NCBI RefSeq assembly: GCF_001043115.1
Contig: NZ_LFME01000019.1
Location: 30,429 to 94,428, forward strand
Reading direction: 5' to 3'
Length of the DNA stretch: 64,000 nt
Source: Xanthomonas sp. NCPPB 1128
GTDB taxonomy: Bacteria; Pseudomonadota; Gammaproteobacteria; Xanthomonadales; Xanthomonadaceae
The notes under the pieces are model-generated. The model ran no database searches and was not told the origin of the DNA. It saw only the letters and a program-made list of their open reading frames with translations. Shown here piece after piece: positions 37,044 to 46,362 of the stretch; the stretch's first letter is position 1; every line of letters starts with the position of its first letter. Both the position numbers and the translations under genes were made by a program.

Positions 37044-38831
37044 ATGGCCACGACTGCCGCATCGATCGACTCCCCTGCCGCACCACGCGCGGCGCTGCGC
37101 CCTGGCGCCTGGCCGGACGCCAACGGCGAGGTCGCCTTCGCGCTGTGGGCACCGGATGCCGAGCGCGTGGAGCTGGTGTTCGGCGACGACCGGCGGCAGC
37201 CGCTGGAGGCGATCGGCGACGGTTACTTCGCCGCCACCCTGGCGTGTGCGCCCGGCACCCGCTACCGCTACGCCATCGACGGCGGCACGCCGGTGCCGGA
37301 CCCGGCCTCGCGCTGGCAGCCGGACGACGTGCACGGCGCCAGCGCGGTGCTGGCGACCGACGGGTATGCTTGGCGCCACGGCGACTGGCGCGGCCGGCCC
37401 TGGGCCGAGACCGTGTTCTACGAACTGCACGTGGGCACCTGCGGCGGCTACGCCGGGTTGCGCGCGCAGTTGCCGACGCTGGCCGCGCTCGGCGTCACCG
37501 CGATCGAACTGATGCCGCTGGCCGAATTCCCCGGCCGCCACAACTGGGGCTATGACGGCGTGCTGCCGTACGCACCGGCCTCGGCCTACGGCCATCCCGA
37601 CGAACTCAAGGCGCTGATCGACGAGGCGCATGGCCTGGGCCTGAGCGTGTTCCTGGACGTGGTCTACAACCACTTCGGCCCGGACGGCAATTACCTGGGC
37701 CAGTACGCCTCGACCTTCTTCCGCGAGGACGCGCCGACCCCATGGGGCGCGGCGATCGACTTCCGCCTGCCGCCGGTGCAGCGCTACTTCATCGACAACG
37801 CGCTGATGTGGCTGCACGAGTACCGCTTCGACGGCCTGCGCCTGGACGCGGTGCACGCGATCGTGCCCAACGCGTTTCTCGACACCCTGCGCGAGGCGAT
37901 CATGGCCAGCGTCGCCGACGGGCGCCACGTGCACCTGGTGCTGGAGAACGAGGCCAACCAGGCCGATGTGCTGGAACGCGGCTACAGCGCGCAGTGGGAC
38001 GACGACTTCCACAACAGCCTGCACGTGCTGCTGACCGGCGAACACGAGGGCTACTACGCCGGCTTCGCCGATGCGCCGGCGCAGCACCTGGCGCGCGTGC
38101 TCGGCGAAGGCTTCGCCTTCCAGGGCCAGGCCGACCACCGCGGGCACGCGCGCGGCGAGCCCAGCGGCCACCTGCCGCCGCACAAGTTCGTGATCTTCGC
38201 GCAGAACCACGACCAGATCGGCAACCGCGCCCGCGGCGACCGGCTGATCACCCAGGTAAGCGAACCGGCGCTGCGCGCAGCGCTGGCGCTGACAGCGCTG
38301 ACCCCGATGATCCCGCTGTTCTTCATGGGCGAGCCGTGGGGCAGCCGGACCCCGTTCCAGTTCTTCACCGATTTCGCGCCGCCGCTGGACGAGGCGGTGC
38401 GCGAGGGCCGGCGCCGCGAGTTCGCGCACTTCACCGCCTTCGCCGATCCGGAGCAGCGCGCCACCATTCCCGATCCGAACGCGCCGAGCACCTTCCAGGC
38501 CTCCATCGCCGACATCAGCGACGCCACCCACGGCGATGGCGCGCGCTGGCGCGACTGGTTCGCGGCGTTGATGGCGCTGCGCCGCCAGCACTTGATGCCG
38601 GCATTGACCCAGGCCAGCGCGCTGGGGGCGCGGGTGATCGGTCCGAAGGCGATCGCCGCGGGCTGGCGCCTGGGCGACGGCGAATGGCACGTGGCCGCCA
38701 ACTTCGGCGACGCGGCGGTGGCGCTGGAGCTGCCCGGCAGCACCGTGCATGCGGAGAACGCCGGCAACGACGCCGCGCAGTTGCCGCCCAACGCCTTCAT
38801 CGCGCGCTACCGGCCCGGCCACGCCGCATGA
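37044..38831 (+). CDS. treZ: Malto-oligosyltrehalose trehalohydrolase TreZ
   Basis: Releases trehalose from malto-oligosyltrehalose made by TreY. It is 595 residues of GH13 type: N-terminal beta domain (VAFALWAPDAERVELVF), FYELHVGTCGGYAGL, NHFGPDGNYLG, nucleophile region FDGLRLDAVHAI, acid Glu in LVLENEANQ, AQNHDQIGNRARG and FFMGEPWG. The GQYASTFF and WDDDFHNSLHVLLTGE segments are specific to TreZ. The start at 37044 follows the glgB stop. Its stop is overlapped by a small ORF leading to malQ. Confidence 0.95.
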   Translation: MATTAASIDSPAAPRAALRPGAWPDANGEVAFALWAPDAERVELVFGDDRRQPLEAIGDGYFAATLACAPGTRYRYAIDGGTPVPDPASRWQPDDVHGASAVLATDGYAWRHGDWRGRPWAETVFYELHVGTCGGYAGLRAQLPTLAALGVTAIELMPLAEFPGRHNWGYDGVLPYAPASAYGHPDELKALIDEAHGLGLSVFLDVVYNHFGPDGNYLGQYASTFFREDAPTPWGAAIDFRLPPVQRYFIDNALMWLHEYRFDGLRLDAVHAIVPNAFLDTLREAIMASVADGRHVHLVLENEANQADVLERGYSAQWDDDFHNSLHVLLTGEHEGYYAGFADAPAQHLARVLGEGFAFQGQADHRGHARGEPSGHLPPHKFVIFAQNHDQIGNRARGDRLITQVSEPALRAALALTALTPMIPLFFMGEPWGSRTPFQFFTDFAPPLDEAVREGRRREFAHFTAFADPEQRATIPDPNAPSTFQASIADISDATHGDGARWRDWFAALMALRRQHLMPALTQASALGARVIGPKAIAAGWRLGDGEWHVAANFGDAAVALELPGSTVHAENAGNDAAQLPPNAFIARYRPGHAA

Positions 38832-38986
38832 GCGCCCGCTGTCGCGACGCCATCGCGACAGCGTCCCCGGCACGCTGGCCGCCTCGTTCGCTGCCCACCG
38901 CCGCGCACGCGCCGTCGGCGCGCGCGGGCGGGACCGCGGCGGACGCCTCTTCCTTCGCCCTGTTGCCCGGTTCGCCCTGCCCATGA
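38828..38986 (+). CDS. Small ORF bridging treZ and malQ
   Basis: A 52-codon frame whose ATG overlaps the treZ stop (ATGA at 38828-38831) and whose stop overlaps the malQ start (ATGA at 38983-38986). The product would be Ala/Arg/Pro-rich with no recognised domain. It would let terminating ribosomes pass from treZ to malQ across a 151-bp gap. It may be a translational relay, a small protein or chance; high GC makes open frames common. Confidence 0.35.
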   Translation: MSARCRDAIATASPARWPPRSLPTAAHAPSARAGGTAADASSFALLPGSPCP

Positions 38987-40950
38987 CCGACACTTCCCTG
39001 CACACCCTGGCCGACGCCGCCGGCCTGCTGGTCGACTGGATCGATGCCAGCGACACGCCGCGCACGGTCGCCGACGACACCCTGCGCCATGTCCTCGGCG
39101 CGCTGGGCCTGGACGCGCGCGACGCTGCCGCCTACCGCGACAGCCTGCGCCGGCTGCAGGCCGATGCCGCGCTGCCGCCGCTGCTGACCGCCGACGCCGG
39201 CGCGCCGGTCGAGGTCGGCGCCGTACCCGGCGCGGCGTATCGGCTCGACAGCGAGAACGGACACGCCCTGCACGGCCACTGCGACGCGCAAGGCCGCCTC
39301 GTCGCGCCCGACGCCGCCGGTTACTGGACGCTGCAGCACGGCGACCGCAGCACCACCCTGGCGGTGGCGCCACCGCGCTGCTATGGCGTCGCCGACGCGG
39401 TGGGCGCGGTGCAGCCGCGGCGCTGGGGCCTGTCGCTGCAAGCGTATTCGGCGCCGGGCGCCTACGATGCCGGCATCGGCGACGCCGACGGCACCGCCGC
39501 CTGGGCCACGCGCATCGCCGCGGCCGGCGGCGATGCCATCGCCTTGAGCCCGGTGCATGCAGCGCGGCCGATCGGCGCGCACTACAGCCCCTATTCGCCC
39601 AGCGATCGCCGCTTCCTGGATCCGCTGCAGGCGGCGCCGGCGCGGGTGCTCGGTACCGCTGCCGCGCAGCGCGCGCTGGACGCGGCCGGGCTGGCGCAGG
39701 CCTTCGCCGAGGCGCAGGCGCGCCCGCTGATCGACTGGCCGGTCTCCGCCGGATTGAAGTGGCAGTGGCTGCGACAGCTGCACGCCGACTTCGGCCACGC
39801 CGACGCGGCCCTGCACGCCGACCTGGCCGCGTTCGAACGCGACGGCGGCATTGCGCTGCACGCGCATGCCGCGTTCGCTGCGCAGGACTTCGGCGATGCC
39901 GATCCGGGCCTGCACCGCTTCGCGCAATGGCTGGCCGCGCGCAGTTGGGCCGACGTGCAGCGCCAGGCGCGCGCCGACGGCATGGGCATCGGCCTGATCG
40001 CCGACCTGGCGGTGGGCTTCGACGCGCACGGCGCCGAGGCCGCGGCCTGGCCGCAGGCGGTACTGCAGGGGCTGGAACTCGGCGCGCCGCCGGACGCCTT
40101 CAACGGCGACGGCCAGGCCTGGGGCATCTGCGGCTATGCACCGACCGCGCTGCGTGCCAGTGGCTTCGCGCCGTTCATCGAACTGCTGCGCGCGGTGATG
40201 CGCGATCGCGGCGGCGTGCGCATCGACCACATCCTCGGCCTGCTGCGGCTGTGGGTGATCCCGCGCGGCGCGCCCTCCTCGACCGGCGTGTATCTGCGCT
40301 ATCCGTTGCACGACCTGCTGCGCCTGCTGGCGCTGGAGTCCTGGCGGCACCGCGCGATCGTGATCGGCGAGGATCTGGGCGTGGTGCCGGACGGCATCCG
40401 CGCGGAACTGTCGCGCCGCGGCGTGATGGGCATCGACGTGTTGCTGTTCACCCGCGACCGCGCCGGCGCGTTCCTGCCGCCGGCGCAGTGGCGCCCCGAC
40501 GCCCTGGCCACCACCACCACCCACGACCTGCCGACCCTGCGCGGCTGGCGCCGCGGCGAGGACATCGACTGGCGCCGGCGCCTGCAACTGAGCGACGCCG
40601 CGCAGCAACACGCCGACCACCAGGCGCGCAGCGACGACGTCGCGCACATGGACGACGCGGTCGCCGCGGCGCTGCCACCGGACCAGGCCGCCGACCCGGA
40701 ACTGGGCGCGCTGCGTTTCGTCGCCGCCACGCCGTCGCCGCTGGCGCTGCTGCCGGCCGAGGACGCGCTGGGGCTGGACCAGCAACCGAACCTGCCGGGT
40801 ACCGTCGACGGCCATCCGAACTGGCGCCGGCGCCTGCCCGCGCCCGACGCGGCGGCCGCCGCTGCCACCCTCACCACGCGCCTGGACGCGTTCGCCCAGA
40901 CCCGCCAGACCACCGCCACCGCCGCGCGAGGAGCCGACGCATGCGCATGA
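38983..40950 (+). CDS. malQ: 4-alpha-glucanotransferase (amylomaltase) MalQ
   Basis: GH77 disproportionating enzyme that transfers maltodextrin segments between glucans. It is 655 residues. Active-site segments are VRIDHILGLLRLW (nucleophile Asp), VIGEDLGVVP (acid Glu) and TTTTHDLPTLRGWRRGEDI. An N-terminal beta domain precedes the barrel (WGLSLQAYS, then SPYSPSDRRFLDP). The start at 38983 (MTDTSLHTL) overlaps the stop of the preceding small ORF, and its end overlaps the treY start by 10 bases. Confidence 0.94.
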   Translation: MTDTSLHTLADAAGLLVDWIDASDTPRTVADDTLRHVLGALGLDARDAAAYRDSLRRLQADAALPPLLTADAGAPVEVGAVPGAAYRLDSENGHALHGHCDAQGRLVAPDAAGYWTLQHGDRSTTLAVAPPRCYGVADAVGAVQPRRWGLSLQAYSAPGAYDAGIGDADGTAAWATRIAAAGGDAIALSPVHAARPIGAHYSPYSPSDRRFLDPLQAAPARVLGTAAAQRALDAAGLAQAFAEAQARPLIDWPVSAGLKWQWLRQLHADFGHADAALHADLAAFERDGGIALHAHAAFAAQDFGDADPGLHRFAQWLAARSWADVQRQARADGMGIGLIADLAVGFDAHGAEAAAWPQAVLQGLELGAPPDAFNGDGQAWGICGYAPTALRASGFAPFIELLRAVMRDRGGVRIDHILGLLRLWVIPRGAPSSTGVYLRYPLHDLLRLLALESWRHRAIVIGEDLGVVPDGIRAELSRRGVMGIDVLLFTRDRAGAFLPPAQWRPDALATTTTHDLPTLRGWRRGEDIDWRRRLQLSDAAQQHADHQARSDDVAHMDDAVAAALPPDQAADPELGALRFVAATPSPLALLPAEDALGLDQQPNLPGTVDGHPNWRRRLPAPDAAAAAATLTTRLDAFAQTRQTTATAARGADACA

Positions 40951-43562
40951 TTCCCCTGCGGGCCACCGCCCGCCTGCAGTTGCATGCCGATTTCACCCTG
41001 CTCGATGCCGCCGCGCAGGTGCCCTACTACGCCGGGCTGGGCATCAGCCATCTGTACCTGTCGCCGATCGGCACCGCCGTGCCCGGCTCGACCCACGGCT
41101 ACGACGTCACCGACCCGCGCCAGGTCAATCCCGAACTCGGCGGCGAGCCGGCGCTGCTGCACCTATCCGAGCGCGCGCGCAGCCACGGGATGGGCCTGAT
41201 CCTGGACATCGTGCCCAACCACATGGCCACCCACCCGAGCAATCCGTGGTGGTGGGACGTGCTCACCCATGGGCGGCGCAGCCGCCATGCCGGCTGGTTC
41301 GACATCGACTGGCGCGCGCCCGGGCGCGAGGGCAAGCTGTGGCTGCCGGTGCTGGACCGCCCTTACGCGCAGGCGCTGAGCGAAGGCGCGCTGCAGTTGC
41401 AGGTGGCCGAGGACGGCAGCGTCGTCCTGCAGCACCACGACCAGCGTTTCCCGATCCGCCTGGACGGCGCCATCGCCCACGAACCTGCCAGTGCGCGCCC
41501 GGCGTGGGCGGCGCGGCTCAACGACGCCACGCGGCTGGGCGACGATGCCCTGCATCGGCTGATCGAACGCCAGTGCTATCGCCTGGCCTGGTGGCGGGTC
41601 GGCAACGACATGCTCAACTACCGCCGCTTCTTCGACATCACCTCGCTGGCGGCGTTGCGCGTAGAACAGAACGACGTGTTCGCCGCGGTCCACGAGCTGC
41701 CGTTGCGGCTGGTGGCCGAGGGCCATCTGGATGGCGTGCGCGTCGACCACGTCGACGGCCTGGCCGACCCCACCGGCTACGTGCAGCGGCTGCGCACGCA
41801 ACTGGACCGCGCCGGCCGCCGCCGCGGCATCGCCCCGGGCGGCATCGCCCTGTACCTGGAAAAGATCCTGGCGCCGCACGAGCAACTGCGCACCGACTGG
41901 CCCTGCGACGGCACCACCGGCTACGACTTCATGGACCAGGTCGCCGCGGTGCTGCACGACCCGGCCGGCGCCGAACCGCTGACCGCGCTGTGGCGGCGCT
42001 GGAGCGGGCGCAGCGGCGACTTCGGCCAGGAACAGCGTGCCGCGCGCGATGAAATCCTGCAGGGGTCGCTGCAGGCCGAGTTGGTGCGCACGGTACAGGC
42101 GCTGGGTGCCGCCGCGCACCTGGATCCGCTGACCCGCGAGTTCAGCCCGCAGATGCTGGCGCGCGGGTTGATGGCCTTGCTGCGGCACTTCGAGGTGTAC
42201 CGCACCTATGCCGGGCCCGATGGCCTGGACGACGACGACGCCGCCCGCCTGGCCCAGGCCGCGCAGCGCGCGCGCGTCGGCGCCGAGCCGCGGGTGTGCG
42301 CGGCGATCGACGCGATCGAACGCTGGAGCCGCGACGGCCGCGGCACCGGCAAGGCGCAGGTGGCGCTGCGGCGGATCGTGCGCCGGCGCCTGGAACAGCT
42401 GTCGGCACCGCTCAACGCCAAGTCGGTGGAGGACACCTCCTTCTACCGCCATGGCGTGCTGCTCTCGCGCAACGAGGTCGGCAGCGAGCCGGACGTGTTC
42501 GCGCTGGCTCCGGACGCATTCCACGCGGCCAACGCCACGCGCGCGCAACGCTATCCGCGCGCGCTGCTGGCCACCGCCACCCACGACCACAAGCGCGGCG
42601 AAGACGTGCGCATGCGCTTGGCCGCGCTCAGCGCGCAGGCGCCGTGGTGGGAGGCGCAGGTGGCGCGCTTCCAGGCGCTGTCGGCCGACCTGCTGCCGGC
42701 CGGCAGCGTCGCGCCGCTGCCTGGCGACCTGCTGATGCTGTGGCAGATGCTGGTGGCGGCGTGGCCGCTGGAACTGGCGGTGGACGACGCCGACGGCCTG
42801 CGCGACTACGCCGAGCGCATCGGCGCCTGGCAGCTCAAGGCCGCGCGCGAAGCCAAGCTGCGCACGCACTGGACCTGGCCGGACGAGGACTACGAGCGCA
42901 ACGCGCGTGCCTTGCTCGACGCCGCGCTGCTGCAGCCGGCCGGTGCCCCGTTGCGCGAGGCACTGGCGCAGGCGGCCGCGGCACTGGCCCCGGCCGGCGC
43001 GCTCAACAGCCTGGTGCAGACCGCGCTGCGCCTGACCCTGCCCGGCGTGCCCGACCTGTACCAGGGCAGCGAAGGCTGGGATCTGTCGCTGGTGGATCCG
43101 GACAACCGCCGCCCGGTGGACTACGCGCTGCGCCAGGCCTGGCTGGGCGACGCCACCGACCCAGGCGCGCTGCTGCAGGACTGGCACAGCGGCCACGTCA
43201 AGGCCTGGCTGACGGCACGACTGCTGCAGCTGCGGCGCGCGCATCCGGCGCTGTTCGCGCACGGCAGCTACGCGCCGCTGCAGGCGCAGGGCCCGCAGGC
43301 CGAGCACGTGCTCGGCTTCGTGCGCGAGCACGAGGGCACCTCGCTGGTGGTGGTGGTGCCGCGGCTGAGTGCGGCCGCGCAGGCGCTGCGGCCGGACGCG
43401 CCGCTGCGGCCGCAACTGGATTGGCGTAACACGGTTCTGACACTGCCCCAGGCAGAGTATCGTTCGGTGCTGGCCGACGCTGCCATCGCGACAACCTCGG
43501 CCATTCCGGTGTCGGCCCTGTTTGCCGAATTCCCGATCGCCGTGCTGGTCGCCTCCCCCTGA
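40941..43562 (+). CDS. treY: Malto-oligosyltrehalose synthase TreY
   Basis: GH13 intramolecular transglucosidase that converts the reducing end of maltodextrin to a trehalosyl unit. It is 873 residues. Family features are RATARLQLHADFTLLDAA, HLYLSPI, GSTHGYDVTDP, DIVPNHMA, FFDITSLAALRVE, LDGVRVDHVDGLADP, EKIL and DTSFYRHGVLLSRNEVGS, with GVPDLYQGSEGWDLSLVDPDNRRPVD near the end. The start at 40941 is favoured by GAGGAG seven bases upstream; ATG 40947 is an alternative with a 4-base overlap. Confidence 0.95.
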   Translation: MRMIPLRATARLQLHADFTLLDAAAQVPYYAGLGISHLYLSPIGTAVPGSTHGYDVTDPRQVNPELGGEPALLHLSERARSHGMGLILDIVPNHMATHPSNPWWWDVLTHGRRSRHAGWFDIDWRAPGREGKLWLPVLDRPYAQALSEGALQLQVAEDGSVVLQHHDQRFPIRLDGAIAHEPASARPAWAARLNDATRLGDDALHRLIERQCYRLAWWRVGNDMLNYRRFFDITSLAALRVEQNDVFAAVHELPLRLVAEGHLDGVRVDHVDGLADPTGYVQRLRTQLDRAGRRRGIAPGGIALYLEKILAPHEQLRTDWPCDGTTGYDFMDQVAAVLHDPAGAEPLTALWRRWSGRSGDFGQEQRAARDEILQGSLQAELVRTVQALGAAAHLDPLTREFSPQMLARGLMALLRHFEVYRTYAGPDGLDDDDAARLAQAAQRARVGAEPRVCAAIDAIERWSRDGRGTGKAQVALRRIVRRRLEQLSAPLNAKSVEDTSFYRHGVLLSRNEVGSEPDVFALAPDAFHAANATRAQRYPRALLATATHDHKRGEDVRMRLAALSAQAPWWEAQVARFQALSADLLPAGSVAPLPGDLLMLWQMLVAAWPLELAVDDADGLRDYAERIGAWQLKAAREAKLRTHWTWPDEDYERNARALLDAALLQPAGAPLREALAQAAAALAPAGALNSLVQTALRLTLPGVPDLYQGSEGWDLSLVDPDNRRPVDYALRQAWLGDATDPGALLQDWHSGHVKAWLTARLLQLRRAHPALFAHGSYAPLQAQGPQAEHVLGFVREHEGTSLVVVVPRLSAAAQALRPDAPLRPQLDWRNTVLTLPQAEYRSVLADAAIATTSAIPVSALFAEFPIAVLVASP

Positions 43563-43576
43563 TCCCGCAAGAAGCC

Positions 43577-43783
43577 ATGGACGCAGAAACACGCCAACGC
43601 CGCATCCGCCAACTCGCACACGAAATCTGGGAAGCCGAAGGGCGACCCGACGGCCAGGCCGCCCGCCACTGGGCCATGGCCGAACGCCTGGTGGCCGCGG
43701 AAGCGGCCGCCGAAGCCGAGGCCGAGGCGCTGCCGCCACCGCAACCGCGACGCAGCGCCGGCAACGGCAGCACCTCTTCCTAA
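43577..43783 (+). CDS. DUF2934 small protein
   Basis: Protein of 68 residues with the DUF2934 core RIRQLAHEIWEAEGRPDGQAARHWAMAE near the N-terminus and an Ala/Glu then Pro/Arg tail. The family is often encoded with glycogen and trehalose genes, and here it sits 14 bp after treY and 9 bp before glgX, inside the operon. Its function is unknown; a role as a small partner of the glucan enzymes is a guess from position. Confidence 0.85.
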   Translation: MDAETRQRRIRQLAHEIWEAEGRPDGQAARHWAMAERLVAAEAAAEAEAEALPPPQPRRSAGNGSTSS

Positions 43784-43792
43784 GGATTCTTC

Positions 43793-45961
43793 ATGCCCGT
43801 GCGCAAGCTCACCCGCCGTTCGCGTATCCGCGAGGGCCTGCCGTATCCGCTGGGCGCCACCTGGGACGGCCTGGGGGTGAACTTCGCCCTGTACTCGGCG
43901 CACGCCACCAAGGTGGAGCTGTGCCTGTTCGACGATCGCGGCCGCGAGATCGAGCGCATCGCGCTGCCCGAGTACACCGACGAGATCTGGCACGGCTACC
44001 TGCCCGACGCGCGCCCCGGCCAGCTCTATGGCTACCGCGTGTACGGCCCGTACGCGCCCGACGCCGGGCACCGCTTCAATCCCAACAAGCTGCTGCTCGA
44101 CCCCTACGCCAAGCAACTGGTCGGCGAACTGAAATGGGCGCCGGCGTTGTTCGGCTACACCATCGGCCACAAGGATGCCGACCTCAGCTTCGACCGCCGC
44201 GACAGCGCCGCCTACATGCCCAAGTGCGCGGTGATCGATCCGGCCTTCACCTGGGGCAAGGACCAGCGCCCGCAGACGCCGTGGGACAGCACGGTGATCT
44301 ACGAGACCCACCTGCGCGGCACCACCATGCGCCACCCCTCGGTCCCCGAGGCCTGGCGCGGCACCTTCTCCGGGTTGAAGGTCGACGAGGTGGTCGAGCA
44401 CATCAAGCGCTTGGGCATGACCGCGGTGGAGCTGCTGCCGGTGCACGCCTTCGTCGACGACGAATATTTGCTCAAGCAGGGCCTGCGCAACTACTGGGGC
44501 TACAACACCATCGGCTTCTTCGCCCCGCACCCGCGCTACATGGCCACGCGCACGGTGTCCGAGTTCAAGCAGATGGTGGCGCGGCTGCACAGCGCCGGGC
44601 TGGAAGTGATCCTGGACGTGGTCTACAACCACACCGCCGAGGGCAACGAACTGGGCCCGACGCTGTCGTTCAAGGGCATCGATAACGCCAGCTACTACCG
44701 CCTGGCCGAGGACCGCCGCTTCTACATCAACGACACCGGCACCGGCAACACTTTCGACCTGACCAACGCCGGCGCGCTGCGCATGGTCAACGACTCGCTG
44801 CGCTACTGGGTGTCGGAGATGCACGTGGACGGGTTCCGCTTCGACCTGGCCACCATCCTCGGCCGCGAGCACCACGGCTTCGATCCCAAGGGCGGCTTCC
44901 TCGACGCCTGCCGTCAGGACCCGCTGCTGAGCCAGGTCAAGCTGATCGCCGAGCCGTGGGACGTCGGCCCCGGCGGCTACCAGGTCGGCGGCTTCCCGCC
45001 GGGCTGGTCGGAGTGGAACGACAAGTTCCGCGACAACGTGCGCGCGTTCTGGCGCGGCGACGAAGGCCAACTGGCCGAACTGGCCACGCGCCTGACCGGC
45101 TCGGCCGACCTGTTCAACCACCGCGGCCGCCGCCCCACCGCCTCGGTCAACTTCGTCACCGCCCATGACGGCTTCACCCTGCACGACCTGGTCAGCTACG
45201 CGCACAAGCACAACGAGGCCAACGGCGAGCACAACCGCGACGGCTCGGACAACAACATCTCCGCCAACTACGGTGTGGAAGGCGAAACCGACGACGAAGA
45301 CATCAATGCCCTGCGCCTGCGGCAGATGCGCAACCTGCTGGCCACCCTACTGCTGTCGCAGGGCACGCCGATGCTGCTGGCCGGCGACGAGTTCGGCCGC
45401 AGCAAGGGCGGCAACAACAACACCTACTGCCAGGACAACGAACTGACCTGGCTGAACTGGGAAGCCGGCCCGCGTGCGCACCAGCTCAGCGCCTTCGTCT
45501 CGCGCCTGACCCACCTGCGCGCGCACTACCCGCTGCTGCATCGCGCGCGCTTCTTCGACGGCGCCTACGACGAGGAACTGGGCATCAAGGACGTGACCTG
45601 GCTGGCGCCGGACGGCGAGGAAATGACCGAAGCCTCCTGGCACGATCCGCACGCCCGCGCGCTGATGATGCGCCTGGACGGCCGCGCTCCATCCAGCGGC
45701 CTGCGCCAGGCCGCGTCCAACGTCACCCTGCTGATGATCGTCAATGGCGCGGTCGAGGACGTGCCGTTCACCCTGCCGCTGGTCGAAGGCGAACACTGGC
45801 GCGTGCTGATCGACACCGCCGAACGCAACGGCGAACACGGCCTGTCCGGCGGATCGCAATGGCACGGGATCGGCCGCTCGCTGACCCTGCTGGCCGCCGA
45901 GCGCGACAGCAAGTCCACGGCCGCCCATCACCGGAATGCGGATGCGCCGACGGCAGTGTGA
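43793..45961 (+). CDS. glgX: Glycogen debranching enzyme GlgX
   Basis: GH13 isoamylase-type enzyme that cleaves alpha-1,6 branches of phosphorylase-trimmed glycogen. It is 722 residues: CBM48 domain (YPLGATWDGLGVNFALYSAHATKVELCLF), YETHLRGTTMRHPSVPE, DVVYNHTAEGNELGP, nucleophile Asp in VDGFRFDLATILGRE, acid Glu in LIAEPWDVGPGGYQVG, and NFVTAHDGFTLHDLVSY. The start is at 43793. It is the last gene of the operon, and repeats follow it. Confidence 0.95.
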   Translation: MPVRKLTRRSRIREGLPYPLGATWDGLGVNFALYSAHATKVELCLFDDRGREIERIALPEYTDEIWHGYLPDARPGQLYGYRVYGPYAPDAGHRFNPNKLLLDPYAKQLVGELKWAPALFGYTIGHKDADLSFDRRDSAAYMPKCAVIDPAFTWGKDQRPQTPWDSTVIYETHLRGTTMRHPSVPEAWRGTFSGLKVDEVVEHIKRLGMTAVELLPVHAFVDDEYLLKQGLRNYWGYNTIGFFAPHPRYMATRTVSEFKQMVARLHSAGLEVILDVVYNHTAEGNELGPTLSFKGIDNASYYRLAEDRRFYINDTGTGNTFDLTNAGALRMVNDSLRYWVSEMHVDGFRFDLATILGREHHGFDPKGGFLDACRQDPLLSQVKLIAEPWDVGPGGYQVGGFPPGWSEWNDKFRDNVRAFWRGDEGQLAELATRLTGSADLFNHRGRRPTASVNFVTAHDGFTLHDLVSYAHKHNEANGEHNRDGSDNNISANYGVEGETDDEDINALRLRQMRNLLATLLLSQGTPMLLAGDEFGRSKGGNNNTYCQDNELTWLNWEAGPRAHQLSAFVSRLTHLRAHYPLLHRARFFDGAYDEELGIKDVTWLAPDGEEMTEASWHDPHARALMMRLDGRAPSSGLRQAASNVTLLMIVNGAVEDVPFTLPLVEGEHWRVLIDTAERNGEHGLSGGSQWHGIGRSLTLLAAERDSKSTAAHHRNADAPTAV

Positions 45962-46362
45962 TCGCGCGGACGCACGCCGCGACCTGCCTGGCGCCGCGCG
46001 TCGCGGCTGAAGCCGCTGCCAAAATGGATACTGGCCGTGGCCGTGGCCACATGCCGTGTGTGAGGGATTGCAGTCCCGACCGCCGGGAGGCTCCAACGCA
46101 TCGCCGCTCGGCGACTGCGCTGAACCAGCCGCAGCCACAGCGACGCAATCTGCGTTTCGCACAGCCCACCGCGTAGGAGCGGCTTCAGCCGCGACGAGGC
46201 GTTACCGGTGGCGCCTGTCGCGGCTGAAGCCGCTCCTACGAGAATCCTGGCGGCGACCGGATTCGGAGGTCGGAAAGACTTCAAGCCCGGCTGCTGCGCA
46301 AGCACGAACAACCGCAGCATCGTTTCCAGACGCAGGAAGCGACGTCGCCGCTGCTCTCGTCC
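45962..46362. repeat. Repeat-rich spacer after glgX
   Basis: 401 noncoding bases between convergent glgX and cobA. They hold a half copy of the REP-like family (about 45999-46020), a TGAGGGATTGCAGTCCCGAC variant of the GGGACTTCAGTCCC repeat (46061-46080), and a full REP-like hairpin (46173-46239) whose loop holds AGGCGTTACCGGTGGCGCCT. No gene is recognised. Confidence 0.75.

Noticed and set aside
34936..37152. 738-codon minus-strand frame antisense to glgB
   Set aside because: It is a shadow of the GH13 gene, Val/Gln/His/Arg-rich with no domain, while the plus strand carries every branching-enzyme motif.
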